The translations under genes were made by a program, and so were the position numbers. From NCBI GenBank assembly GCA_009731375.1, contig BJOX01000327.1:514381-538396 (forward strand): a stretch of 24,016 bases of DNA. Direction: 5' to 3'. A model generated the notes under the pieces. The model was not told the origin of the DNA and searched no databases. It saw nothing but the letters and a program-made list of their open reading frames with translations. Within the stretch, counting starts at the first letter, position 1; each line of letters begins with the position of its first letter. Source of the stretch: Paulinella micropora. Its lineage: Eukaryota > Cercozoa > Imbricatea > Euglyphida. This document shows, piece after piece, positions 1 through 8,500 of the stretch.

Positions 1-687
1 CCAGAGGAGACGACAATACCCCCGAGAACAAGTTCTGCGGAGCAGAACATCGTGGCAAAGCCACTCATCGCGGAGACGCCACAGCAACCACAGCCAGAGG
101 AGCCACAGCAAGATGAGCGAAGCGATTTGGAGGGGCTTGTCCCATCAAAACAAGAGCCACCGCCAGACGAACAACAGGGTGAGGGGCGGGGACTAATGAC
201 TTATGAAATAGACGACATAATGAAAAAATATGGATGGTATCTCGGAGCGATAGCAAGTGATTAAATCTACAAGTTGAAGCCCGGAAGCAGAAAGCGATAC
301 GGATTTATTATGAATTTGGACAATCACAAACAAGCGGGGTCTCATTGGATCGCCGTATGGGTAAGTCTGGATAAAGACAGGAGTGTTGAAGTGTATGACC
401 CTTTGGCTGAATATCAACAGACTGAAGACTTTCAACAACAAATGAAACAACTAATAGATAAAAGCCACCCAGATAGTTATTTATTGATGAAGGTCAATCA
501 AGTAAAACAACAATCTGATACGAGCGACACATGTGGATGGCACTCAATGCGGTTTCTTTTAGAGCGAGCAAAAGGAGTACGATTTAAATTTGCTAGTGGC
601 TATACAGACTTAAAAGAAGACGAAGCGGAAAAATTAAAAGCACAGAATGGATATGGTAATGGTGAGGGATTTAATACATTTATCTAA
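1..687 (+). pseudogene. Adenain-like cysteine protease, 5' cut by window edge, one in-frame stop
   Basis: The reading frame is open from position 1 and has no ATG near its left side, so it starts outside the window. A Pro/Gln/Glu-rich segment (to about 190) leads into the protease fold. An in-frame TAA at 262-264 interrupts it; the same frame resumes and runs to the TAA at 685-687. Counting residues from the TTG at 274, the catalytic residues expected of adenovirus-type (Ulp1-related) maturation proteases are visible: His24 in GSHWIAV, Asp42 in VYDPL, Gln80 and Cys87 in DTCGWHSM. In relatives this enzyme cleaves capsid precursors during virion maturation. The stop looks like a point nonsense mutation, because the reading frame is unchanged on both sides. 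Reassignment of TAA is unlikely, because neighbouring genes end in TAA. The family call is firm; whether the N-terminal part is a separate protein is not known. Confidence 0.85.
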
Positions 688-690
688 AAA

Positions 691-708
691 ATATTATTTG
701 TATAATAT
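691..708 (+). terminator. Hairpin 3 nt after the protease stop
   Basis: ATATTAT and ATAATAT form a perfect 7-bp stem with a TTGT loop, immediately after the TAA at 685-687 and just before the next ATG at 714. It is AT-only and could arise by chance, but its position matches the hairpins at the other viral gene ends. A role in transcript termination or 3'-end formation is inferred. Confidence 0.45.
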
Positions 709-713
709 ACGCA

Positions 714-1525
714 ATGGATTATAAGGGTGGGAGAAGTTCTGGTATCTATTACATAAATAGCAAAAACCGAATAACGGGGACAGACAGCGACTTTACACAC
801 GAAATCAATATGAAGGGGCTAGACAATCCCACACATTGTAAAATATTACACATTTACATTCCGAAGTCGTATTACTCTGTTGCCAGTCCTTACAATACTT
901 TTACATTATCCGAAGACGGATATGAGGCTTTAATTACAATACCCGAGGGAAACTACACGATGAACAATTTAAAAATAAACTATCTGAGATATTGACGGCA
1001 GAAAGTCCAAATGACTATACTTATGTTGTCTCAAGTAATAATACCAACATAGAACCAGAGGACGGCAAATTAACATTTACTGTGTCAAATAACGGAGGTA
1101 TTCAACCGCGGTTTATATTTGATGCTGATACACGTATTCATGAGGTTATGGGTTTTGATAGAAATTCAACATATTTCTTTGCTAATGATTTTATTAAATC
1201 GTCAAATGTAATTATTCTAACTGGTGAAAAGACTTTGTATCTTCAATCTGATTTGGTGAATGAAGGCGATAATCATGTGCTACAAGAAATATACACGGCC
1301 AACGAAATTCCTTTTGGGTCTGTCATCTATGACGGCTCTGGAAGCGAATACGGGAAAACATTGTCCGCAAGTTCAAACAATGTATTTAGATTTTATTTGA
1401 CGGACGAAAACTACCAAGCGATTAATCTTAATGGTTTGGGTATCGTTATGACCTTATTGGTTTATCGTGAAACTAACTATTTTAGTTTATTTAATTCATT
1501 CTTCAATCTTTTGAAATCTAAATAA
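714..1525 (+). pseudogene. Penton-like minor capsid protein, one frame displacement
   Basis: The ATG at 714 opens a frame reading MDYKGGRSSGIYYINSKNR and ends at a TGA at 993-995. A second frame, displaced by -1, is open through the same region and continues to the TAA at 1523-1525. The two halves read as one protein of about 270 residues. The crossover is near the A-run at 971-975, as if one base were lost there. Content and place between protease and major capsid gene fit the single-jelly-roll penton protein of Polintons, which forms the capsid vertices. There is no ATG at the start of the second part (the nearest in-frame start is a TTG at 992), so it is not a separate gene. The break may be real decay or a homopolymer undercall. 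The penton assignment rests on context and general character, not on a diagnostic motif. Confidence 0.65.
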
Positions 1526-1542
1526 TTATTTTAGAATTATTT
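1520..1542 (+). terminator. Hairpin overlapping the penton stop
   Basis: AAATAATT and AATTATTT form an 8-bp stem around a 7-nt loop, and the stem includes the stop codon at 1523-1525. It is one of a series of hairpins at viral gene ends. Confidence 0.4.
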
Positions 1543-1566
1543 ATTTTTTTATTTTTTATTTTTGCT

Positions 1567-1587
1567 GAAAGATTTTTAAAATCTTTC
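1567..1587 (+). terminator. Perfect palindromic hairpin between penton and major capsid genes
   Basis: GAAAGATTTT and AAAATCTTTC form a 10-bp perfect stem around a single T, 42 nt after the penton stop and 53 nt before the capsid ATG. It is the better of the two hairpins in this intergenic space. A role in 3'-end formation of the upstream transcript is inferred from position. Confidence 0.45.
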
Positions 1588-1639
1588 TAATATATTTCGT
1601 GTATTAATCAACTTACACTACTTCAAAAACAAACAAAAA

Positions 1640-3187
1640 ATGCCTGTCCAATACGGCGGAGAACTTACACACAGCCAGAGCGAACTTATCCGCGGTAAGT
1701 ATTCGCTTAACAAACTTACTGCCCGCGAAAGTCTTTCGACCATTCCAATTACCACCGTGGGAGGAATTGAAAGCACATTTGAAATCCCTACTCGTCCTTT
1801 GAACCTTGCGAGAAGTGTGTTGCGATTTACTTATACACCAGATAAGGGAGGTGGCGGGAGGTATAACAAAATTCCTATGGACTGCCTTACAATGGTTAAG
1901 ACTATTGAACTAAGAAGCAGAAGCGGTCAATATCTGTGTAATCTTCAACACGTTGGAAATTACACTAAGATGATTTGGAAGCCAGAGATTTCGTATGAAA
2001 AGTTTATCTCTTTAGAAAATCACGGGGCCGCTGGTTATGGAAGTATGCTTCAAAAGTGTAATGTGCCAAATGATATTCAAGCGACACCTTCTGCGAGAGG
2101 GGTAATTGATGATGCTCTTAACTTTCAACTTGATGATGGTAAGACTAATTTCACAGCCATTGGTGATACAAAGGCAGCAGACCAATCAGCCAACATTGTT
2201 GCTCACGTAAATCAAAAGTTTTCAACCCTTGAAAATAGAATTTTGAATTACGTATCACAACCGCCGACTGCTGCACGCCGACACGATGATGCCCTTATTG
2301 CTGATGGTAGTGGTGCGGTGTCCGTCGTTGATGTTGCTTATGAGGAGGCAAAGTATTTTGAAGGCGGGACTGCTGATGCGAAAGACCCCGCTATTAATGT
2401 TTCTATTCCACTTGGAATGATTTTTGGAACTATTTTTGAAGTTGATAAGACTATTGGATTTAATGAAATTCTTGATATGCGAATTGTGTGGGAGGGAACG
2501 AGCAAAACTCTTTTTACTGGTAGTGATACCCTTAGTGTCGGTGCGGGTGCGACTGCGGGCGCACAGCCAGCAAACATTACCAATCTTAACTTATTCCTTG
2601 CCGTTGAGACTGACCCGAATGTTATATTAGGTGTTCAGCAAAAGATTGCGGGTGAGGGATTTTCATTCAAGACTGAATACCCGATTTCTTGGAAGACCAA
2701 TTTGGGAACAGGACAGCAGTCATTTGTTTTGAAGATGAACCGCTCACAGGGTGAGAGGGTGCGACGTATTTATACTACCGCCTTTAATAATGCGGAGAGT
2801 GCTAATACCGCTTTTGAATGTAGCAATGTTGGAGGTGATAAGATTACTTCTTACTATACCACTTTGGATAGCAATAGAATTCAACAATTTGATATTACTT
2901 GCTCGCGTGATGAGGACTATATGCTTTTGAAGGACAAATTGAAGGGCTCAGCGATTTTGAATAGCAATGTTTATAAATATAATTGGTTTCACGTGGATTT
3001 CTGGGACAATAACCGCCCGCTATGTGATAAGCGAGAGGAAGAGGGTTATGAGGTATCTGGGCTACCTTTGGACACTGAGAGGCGATATGAATGGAGTGCG
3101 GTTAATGCTAAGCAGGTAAATTATTATACTTATGCTATTCTTCAAAGGACTATCGTCGTGAAGGGAATTGAAATTTTGATGAGTTAA
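1640..3187 (+). CDS. Probable double-jelly-roll major capsid protein
   Basis: An intact 515-residue frame runs from ATG 1640 to TAA 3185-3187. It begins MPVQYGGELTHSQSELIRG and has no signal peptide, membrane span or low-complexity region. The sequence is rich in beta-forming stretches. An N-terminal section (residues about 30-110) reads as a core beta-sheet segment, and the C-terminus ends in an apolar strand (ILQRTIVVKGIEILMS). Length, composition and place directly after protease and penton fit the major capsid protein of Polinton-like viruses, which builds the icosahedral shell as trimers. It is the only large structural gene here without a break. The 5' flank from 1,526 to 1,639 is AT-rich and includes a hairpin. 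Fold assignment is inferred; a structure prediction showing two stacked jelly rolls would settle it. Confidence 0.72.
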   Translation: MPVQYGGELTHSQSELIRGKYSLNKLTARESLSTIPITTVGGIESTFEIPTRPLNLARSVLRFTYTPDKGGGGRYNKIPMDCLTMVKTIELRSRSGQYLCNLQHVGNYTKMIWKPEISYEKFISLENHGAAGYGSMLQKCNVPNDIQATPSARGVIDDALNFQLDDGKTNFTAIGDTKAADQSANIVAHVNQKFSTLENRILNYVSQPPTAARRHDDALIADGSGAVSVVDVAYEEAKYFEGGTADAKDPAINVSIPLGMIFGTIFEVDKTIGFNEILDMRIVWEGTSKTLFTGSDTLSVGAGATAGAQPANITNLNLFLAVETDPNVILGVQQKIAGEGFSFKTEYPISWKTNLGTGQQSFVLKMNRSQGERVRRIYTTAFNNAESANTAFECSNVGGDKITSYYTTLDSNRIQQFDITCSRDEDYMLLKDKLKGSAILNSNVYKYNWFHVDFWDNNRPLCDKREEEGYEVSGLPLDTERRYEWSAVNAKQVNYYTYAILQRTIVVKGIEILMS

Positions 3188-3198
3188 AAAAGAAAAAT

Positions 3199-3217
3199 AA
3201 AAAATAAAATATTTTTT
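3199..3217 (+). terminator. AT hairpin after the capsid stop
   Basis: AAAAAATA and TATTTTTT pair around an AAA loop, 11 nt after the stop codon and 16 nt before the next ATG. The short A/T-only stem is weak evidence alone. Confidence 0.3.
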
Positions 3218-3220
3218 TGT

Positions 3221-3230
3221 TTATATATAA
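3221..3230 (+). promoter_or_regulatory. TATA-like element before the fibre-like gene
   Basis: TTATATATAA lies 3 nt before the ATG at 3234. Similar TATATA-type motifs occur near 5,333-5,342 and 9,601-9,609. The very short distance to the ATG would imply a tiny leader, so the role is uncertain. Confidence 0.25.
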
Positions 3231-3233
3231 GAA

Positions 3234-4471
3234 ATGTCCAACCAGAGAAATTTGATCGCACAAAATCCAGACGAAAAATTTATAAATGTAAAAGTCGGAT
3301 ATGATGGACATGTTGAAACTAATCATATGAAGACCGCTTTTGGTGAAACCCTAACCAGTTCCTTAACACCTGTATTACAGGAAATCTTTCCATATACCAT
3401 TAATACACGAATATGGACATTAACTCAGACAAATGCGAGTGTTTCTTTTCTGAATAATATGGCGGAATTAAAAACGACTGCTAATGCTACCGCTGATGCT
3501 AGTATGGTAAGCAAAAGAAAAATAAAATATCGCACTGGTATGGGTGTTGTAGCCCGCTTCACTGCTTTATGGACAACAGACGAAACCGAAGATTATTATT
3601 CGTGGATAGGTATCGGAGATAACGATTTATCTAATGGTTTCTACTTTTACAAAACTAGAGATGAAGGAATGATTATTCTACATTGTATAGCAGGAAACCC
3701 AAACGCATTTTATCAAGCGTACTGGGATGACCCGTGCGACGGAACAGGAGATATGCCAGTATTAGATTGGAGCAAGGGAAATGTATTTCAAATTCAATTT
3801 CAATACTTAGGCTTTGGTGCTATTAAGTTTTCTATTGAAAATCCGAAGACAGGTGAATTTCAGTTAGTCCATACGATTAAGTATGCGAATGCCAACACAG
3901 GTGTCAGTCTGCGAAATACTACATTACCATTTTCAGCACGAATTATTAATAATAATGTTGGAGTTGGAATACAAAGACTGAAGACAGCCAGTTGTAGTTT
4001 GTTTGTTGAAGGCACTAACACTATTAATACAAGTATTACAAATACGGTGGAAGGTAGTAAAGCGGGTAATATAACTGAAAGCCCCATTTTGAGTATCAGG
4101 AATAAAGCACTATTCAATAATAGCCTAACCAACAATTCAAATGTCTTTCCTTCGTTGATAAGTATTACTAATGAAGATACTAAGGCTAATGTTGTCAGAA
4201 TGGTATTGAACGGAACACTGACAGGGGCGGGTTTTGCTGATGTTGATGCCAAAACTTCAATTGTAGATACAGACACAAAAGCAACCGCTATCGCAAACGG
4301 AACAACAATTTTTAAGATTTATGTTAATGCTGCCTCAACTCAACAAATTAATCTAAGAACCTACGACATTCAATTAACCCGAACGATGTTTTGACATTCA
4401 CACAAAAGGCTGTGTCGGCAGGTGGAAATGGTAATATTAATGTTATTGCTAACTTTATAGAGGATCATTGA
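3234..4471 (+). pseudogene. Fibre- or decoration-like virion protein, C-terminus displaced by a frame break
   Basis: ATG 3234 opens a 386-residue frame that ends at TGA 4392-4394. A -1 frame takes over around 4,380-4,386 and stays open for about 28 more codons to TGA 4469-4471, reading in a similar style (FTQKAVSAGGNGNINVIANF), so the natural C-terminus is probably there. The central part (residues about 90-230) contains YSWIGIGDNDLSNGFYFYK and a later Trp/Asp-rich segment. This resembles the beta-sandwich part of fibre/tail-like proteins seen in Polinton-like viruses, giant viruses and phages. The C-terminal third is rich in Asn, Thr and Ser, typical of beta-rich surface proteins. A location on the virion surface is inferred from position after the capsid gene. 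The exact family is not certain. Confidence 0.5.
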
Positions 4472-4506
4472 TGTAGCAAAAAAGAATGTGTGAGTGATTT
4501 GATATT

Positions 4507-4917
4507 TTATTTTTTTTGGTATCTTTCTTTTACAACACGAATAACATCGCTTGCTTTCCTTAATATACAACCTTCTTCTGTACATTCTATAGCAGTCTCT
4601 TTATTACCTACGGATGTAGCAGTCGCTATCTCTTCTCCTACATTAGCCTTGATTTCGGTAATTCCAGTCTCTTTTAAATCACTCGCCTTAAAAGGTGTGC
4701 TCTCTTCTTGCTGACCGAAGGTCGCATCTTCAACTACGTTGGAGTTGTCCGTTATGGTCTCCAATGGAATAACTACTTTCACATTGTCATCGCGGGGTTT
4801 GTATTGCTCATAGAAAGAAACAATGTCAGGCTTAGTCCATTTAATTGTTGGCATTTTAATAGAAACATCAAGGTTCCATTTTTCAATTTCATTCAAGTAG
4901 TCTTGCTTGGTGCTCAT
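4507..4917 (-). CDS. Unknown acidic protein of the viral block
   Basis: A 136-residue frame runs from ATG 4915-4917 to its stop at 4507. It begins MSTKQDYLNEIEKWNLDVS. The N-terminal 45 residues contain several Trp and Tyr residues (IKWTKPDIVSFYEQYKPR); the rest is acidic and rich in Thr, Val, Glu and Ala, with a CTEEGC motif near the end. No signal peptide, membrane span or known motif is visible. It is the last gene of the minus-strand set and converges with the fibre-like gene, whose displaced end is 36 nt away. A long hairpin (4,922-4,967) lies just upstream of its start. The frame and start are credible, because there is no competing frame and codon use resembles its neighbours. Function not recognised. 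Confidence 0.6.
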   Translation of the reverse strand: MSTKQDYLNEIEKWNLDVSIKMPTIKWTKPDIVSFYEQYKPRDDNVKVVIPLETITDNSNVVEDATFGQQEESTPFKASDLKETGITEIKANVGEEIATATSVGNKETAIECTEEGCILRKASDVIRVVKERYQKK

Positions 4918-4921
4918 GATA

Positions 4922-4967
4922 TTTTAGAATTGCGCTTCGTGCTGTCGCACTCTCGCTTATTCTAAAA
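4922..4967 (-). terminator. Long hairpin, type A, between two minus-strand genes
   Basis: An outer 9-bp stem (TTTTAGAAT/ATTCTAAAA), a 3-bp middle stem (GCG/CGC) and a 4-bp inner stem (GTGC/GCAC) close on a 4-nt loop. It lies 75-120 nt after the stop of the DUF3820-like gene and 5 nt before the start of the acidic-protein gene. A near-copy in inverted orientation sits at 5,454-5,498. Confidence 0.6.
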
Positions 4968-5008
4968 CATCGGAAAAAATTTTAAAGAAAAAATAATTAA
5001 AAGAAAAC

Positions 5009-5043
5009 GATGTTTTGTGATGACGAAGTCAGAACAAAATATC
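5009..5043 (-). terminator. Hairpin, type B, overlapping the stop of the DUF3820-like gene
   Basis: A 35-nt hairpin with stems GAT/ATC, TTTTGT/ACAAAA and TGAC/GTCA, separated by small symmetric internal loops, closes on GAA. The TGA stop at 5042-5044 lies at its edge. An exact inverted copy is at 5,393-5,427. Confidence 0.6.
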
Positions 5044-5329
5044 ATATATATTTTTTTACTTCACTTTTAATGTCAGTAAATTTATCAAACCACGGCTGTT
5101 TCATAACCCATTCAAGATATGGTTTGTCAATGGTAGCAACATCTTGAATTTTTTTTCCTTTGTATTTGCCAAATGGAAAAGTATCCTTTGGTTTTCCTTC
5201 TCTACTTTTTTCAATCGCCTTAATTTCTTCATTAATTACCTGTTGCACATCTTTTACTGAAAAGAATTCCTTCTTCTTCTCAATTGAAAGTTGTTCAAAT
5301 TTTTCGCATAGTCTGGTGAGGGTGGTCAT
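5042..5329 (-). CDS. DUF3820-like small protein (exonuclease X C-terminal-like)
   Basis: A 95-residue frame starts at ATG 5327-5329 and ends at TGA 5042-5044. Residues 1-45 are charged and probably helical. Residues about 49-82 carry the motif DTFPFGKYKGKKIQDVA followed by PYLEWVMKQPWF. That FxFGKYKGK...W(V/L) pattern is the signature of DUF3820, also found as a C-terminal module of exonuclease X-like proteins and in many viruses of eukaryotes and bacteria. It may bind DNA or accompany replication, but no catalytic activity is implied here. The gene is framed on both sides by inverted copies of hairpins A and B, as a cassette would be. A palindromic TATA-like element (5,333-5,342) lies 4 nt upstream of the ATG. 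Confidence 0.75.
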   Translation of the reverse strand: MTTLTRLCEKFEQLSIEKKKEFFSVKDVQQVINEEIKAIEKSREGKPKDTFPFGKYKGKKIQDVATIDKPYLEWVMKQPWFDKFTDIKSEVKKYI

Positions 5330-5332
5330 TGG

Positions 5333-5342
5333 TCTATATAGA
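5333..5342 (-). promoter_or_regulatory. Palindromic TATA-like element upstream of the DUF3820-like gene
   Basis: TCTATATAGA is a perfect 10-bp palindrome just upstream of the ATG at 5329. It is proposed as a promoter element because similar TATATA motifs lie before other viral genes; it is untested. Confidence 0.25.
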
Positions 5343-5376
5343 GTGGTAAAAAAATTTATGGAAAAAAATTAATTAT

Positions 5377-5400
5377 TTGATATTTGATATTTGATATTTT
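5377..5400. repeat. Short tandem repeat, TTGATAT unit
   Basis: Three consecutive copies of TTGATAT, plus a part of a fourth, lead directly into hairpin B'. This is a simple 7-bp tandem repeat in the leader side of the DUF3820-like gene. Confidence 0.6.
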
Positions 5401-5427
5401 GTTCTGACTTCGTCATCACAAAACATC
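5393..5427 (-). terminator. Hairpin B', exact inverted copy of hairpin B
   Basis: The 35 nt are the exact reverse complement of 5,009-5,043 and therefore fold the same way. It lies 77-111 nt after the polymerase stop and about 65 nt upstream of the DUF3820-like start. Confidence 0.6.
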
Positions 5428-5453
5428 GTTTTATACTTTAATGGCCGACGATG

Positions 5454-5498
5454 TTTGAGAATAAGTGAGAGTGCGTAGCACGAAGCGCAATTCTCAAA
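5454..5498 (-). terminator. Hairpin A', 6 nt after the polymerase stop
   Basis: The outer 9-bp stem is TTTGAGAAT/ATTCTCAAA, followed by a GTG/CGC middle stem and the GTGC/GCAC inner stem. Relative to hairpin A, one outer T-A pair has become G-C on both sides at once, and a C-G pair has become a T-G wobble, so pairing is kept while the sequence changed. The minus-strand polymerase frame ends at 5504, right beside it. Confidence 0.65.
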
Positions 5499-5503
5499 TA
5501 TCA

Positions 5504-8500
5504 TTAATATCCAAAAGGTCTAGTTTCAATCGCATTCTCTACAATTCCAATAACTTGTCTTTTCGTATATGTAAAACTAAATATCTTTTCTAAGTATTCG
5601 CTTGTTATTTTTTTCTTTTGTTTATCTCTTGTAATTTTGTTGTTTTCTATTATAACTACTTTTCCAGACTTCTCAATTCGCTTAGCAATCCGTAATTCTT
5701 CATCAGTCTCCAACAATTCATCCAGTTCATTTTTTCCATTCTCAAATAATTCAGTGTTTGTAATACCTAGCCCGCAACTTATTACACTTAACATATTCGG
5801 TAAATTCAATGCTTTTTTCGTTTCATAGTTCATACTAAATCCTTTTACTTTCATACTGGCTTTACCATTATCTAATAAGTATCCATAACATTTCGGCCCG
5901 CCTCCCACAAAGGTTTTTATTTTTGCTCCTTTCAATTCATCTGTCCAATCTCCCAGTAAATCGCCTGTCTCTACATCCACCTCATTAATTTCTTTGTTAG
6001 TCGTATATATTACGCTGTCTGTGTCATGATACAATATCCTATTGCCTAATCTGTCCATCATATTGTAAAGTCTCATTCTCGCGTGGCATGTGGTAAATAA
6101 AGCAACCACAATATTTGTTTTAATCGGGTCGCTCACCGCATCCTGTTTTAAGTCATAACTGGCTTCTACAATTTTGTCGTTAATTATGTTAATATTTATA
6201 TTATCCACTGATTTATCGTTCAATAGTTTGTATAAGGTATCTTTATCCTTTATCATTTTGTTCTGTGTTTTATTTGTTTCTGTCCAAACTTACCCCATAA
6301 AGAGTTCAAGCACAACTTAGCCACTGCTCGCCGTCCTTCGTTTTTAAATATTTTGCTTTCATCCATCTTAACTCCCATTTTAACTTCCATGCTGTTTATG
6401 TAATTTTGTTTTTCGGCTTCCGTATTACATCCCGCGGGGTATCCGCTGGACTCTTGTTTTACTTTCAAGAATGTCTTTATGTATTCTTTGAATAGGCTAC
6501 TGCTTTGTTCTTTCCAGTGCCATACTTCATATACTTTTATCAACTTATACCCTTTCTCTAAGGCCTTGTAAATTTCTGGAGTTGCCCATGTGCCTGTTAT
6601 TGCTCGTTCTTTATCTGTGTGCTTACATTCTCCATGTTGCTCAGTCATTCCGCACTTATCGCATAAGTAATACATCATCTTACCTCTGTCCGCCTTCGGT
6701 AAGACTGGGTGTAGTAAGCCTCTAGGTGGTAGCATCTTAACCTTAGCCACTCCGAAATATTCTCTGTTTATAATTTTATTTTCCATACTTTTTCTTTCCT
6801 CCTCATTGTTTGGTCTAATAATTATATGGTGTCCGCTTGGATAAAGGTCGTAATACATCACGGTCGGATAAAGTGAGCATATGTCAATATATTTCGCATA
6901 CTCATTATCATGTCGTGATTTCCAATATAATTTCAAAGCATTCACTCTACCTCCAAACATTGCCTCTCGTGGGTTTAGTCCTTCTTGTTCAGTAATTCGT
7001 TCGTTTGTATCCTCTGCCAGTCTTTCACTGGTTTTCATCAGGCTCCATTCGCACTCCCAGACACTTATTACTTTTGCTTGTTCGTTAAGTTGTTTTTCTC
7101 TTCTCATTGTTTCCTTGTATAGTTCGCCCATTGTCTTATTCTTCTTCACATTCAAAGCATTGCTATTCCAACACTTATCACATCCGTGCCAATGACACCC
7201 GTAAAACTCATAAGCGGTTTTGTTTTTCTCATCCCATCCATCTACATACACACGAGATTGCCCGAGTTGAAACATTTTTTCACCTCCGTTGAATGCGTGT
7301 TTAATATCGGTTTTGTCTAACCTGCTTCTGTATGCTAACCATTCTACACAAGCCCTAGAAGTCATCCTGTTTTGCTTTTCCGCTTTCAATATCGCAATTG
7401 AATTCTCTGGCATAAACTTAGCACGATACAAAGCCATAACACAACTCGCAATAGTTGTATATTGAAAAGGGTCAATACCAAACTCTAGAAACTGGTTTCT
7501 AAAATCTATACAACCCTTTCTCAGTATATCAACATCTGAATGACAATACTCACCGATTTCCTTCGCCATATCAAAGTGGTTATGTGCTTTCACTTGTTCG
7601 TCATACCATTCAAGAAATTCTTTTCGTTTATCTCCTCGCATCGTGTCGTAGCCGTAATGTTTCTTATGTGGCATTACACCGACATAGTTTCTATTTTTTG
7701 CCGTATTGAAGAAGTGCGGGAAGAAACCTTTCTTAAGTTCCGTAAGTCCGAATGTCTTTGGAAAGTCTGACAATGGCATCGTAAGAAAACTTAGGCTGTC
7801 TATAAACCGATACTTCTTAAGTGTCATCATCATAATCTTACCACCTTCATAGATTACAAATGGAGTTTGTCCATTATCAACCAACCACTTAAGAATAAAC
7901 TGACAATCATAACCGCGGGCATTGTGCGCAATAAATGTAAATCCGCTGTGTTTAGTGTCAAAAGCCCAATTACAGAAATCTTGAATGTTCTTATGTATAA
8001 TAGGCGGTTCCTTCGCATCGTAATACTGGCTTTCCGCATGATTAACAATGTGCTCGCCTGTGTCCTGTGTCGCTTCAAAGTCAAAGAATATGTATTGCTC
8101 TGACGGCGGTAAGATTTCTTTTTGGACTATTTCACATTGGTGTTCAAGCGGTTTCACTAGTTTGCAATTTCGGCATTTCGCATATCCGCATTTGTGCTCA
8201 TCCTTCTTTCTGTAATTAAGACCGCACGATTTACATTTCGCTTTAACATCGCAGTTTGTCGTCATGTGATTATTAAAGCATTCAGTGTTTGGAAACTTTC
8301 TATTACACTTCTCACATTCTTTCCACTGGCTCTTGTCATTTATTCCCTTACATCCGTTGGTTTCACAGATACTACATTTGGCTTCACAGGCGTGTCTTTC
8401 CATATACCCTCTTAGACATAACTCACAGAAATTCTTTTTTCCTATCATAGACTTCATATTAGTTATGGCATCGTAATGTCCTTCAGTCTTTAGAATGTAA

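Larger units (their letters stand above)
4922..5498. repeat. Inverted-repeat frame (hairpins A-B ... B'-A') around the DUF3820-like gene
   Basis: Left arm: hairpin A (4,922-4,967) then B (5,009-5,043). Right arm: B' (5,393-5,427) then A' (5,454-5,498). B and B' are exact reverse complements, extending a few bases on the outer side (about 5,004-5,043 and 5,393-5,432). A and A' are near reverse complements with a few differences. The spacers between A and B differ in length and sequence between the two arms, so only the hairpins are conserved. The single enclosed gene is the DUF3820-like one. Confidence 0.75.

Noticed and set aside
262-264. TAA read as an amino acid (altered genetic code)
   Set aside because: Other genes in the same block end at TAA, and only one internal TAA is seen, so a nonsense mutation is simpler.
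3860-4276. Minus-strand 138-residue frame inside the fibre-like gene
   Set aside because: Shadow of the plus-strand gene: hydrophobic, no motif, fully overlapped by a better frame.
6250-6262. Programmed -1 ribosomal frameshift in the polymerase
   Set aside because: No standard X-XXY-YYZ slippery heptamer in the right frame was found at the overlap. The same -1 shift occurs in two other genes, so a general cause is more likely.
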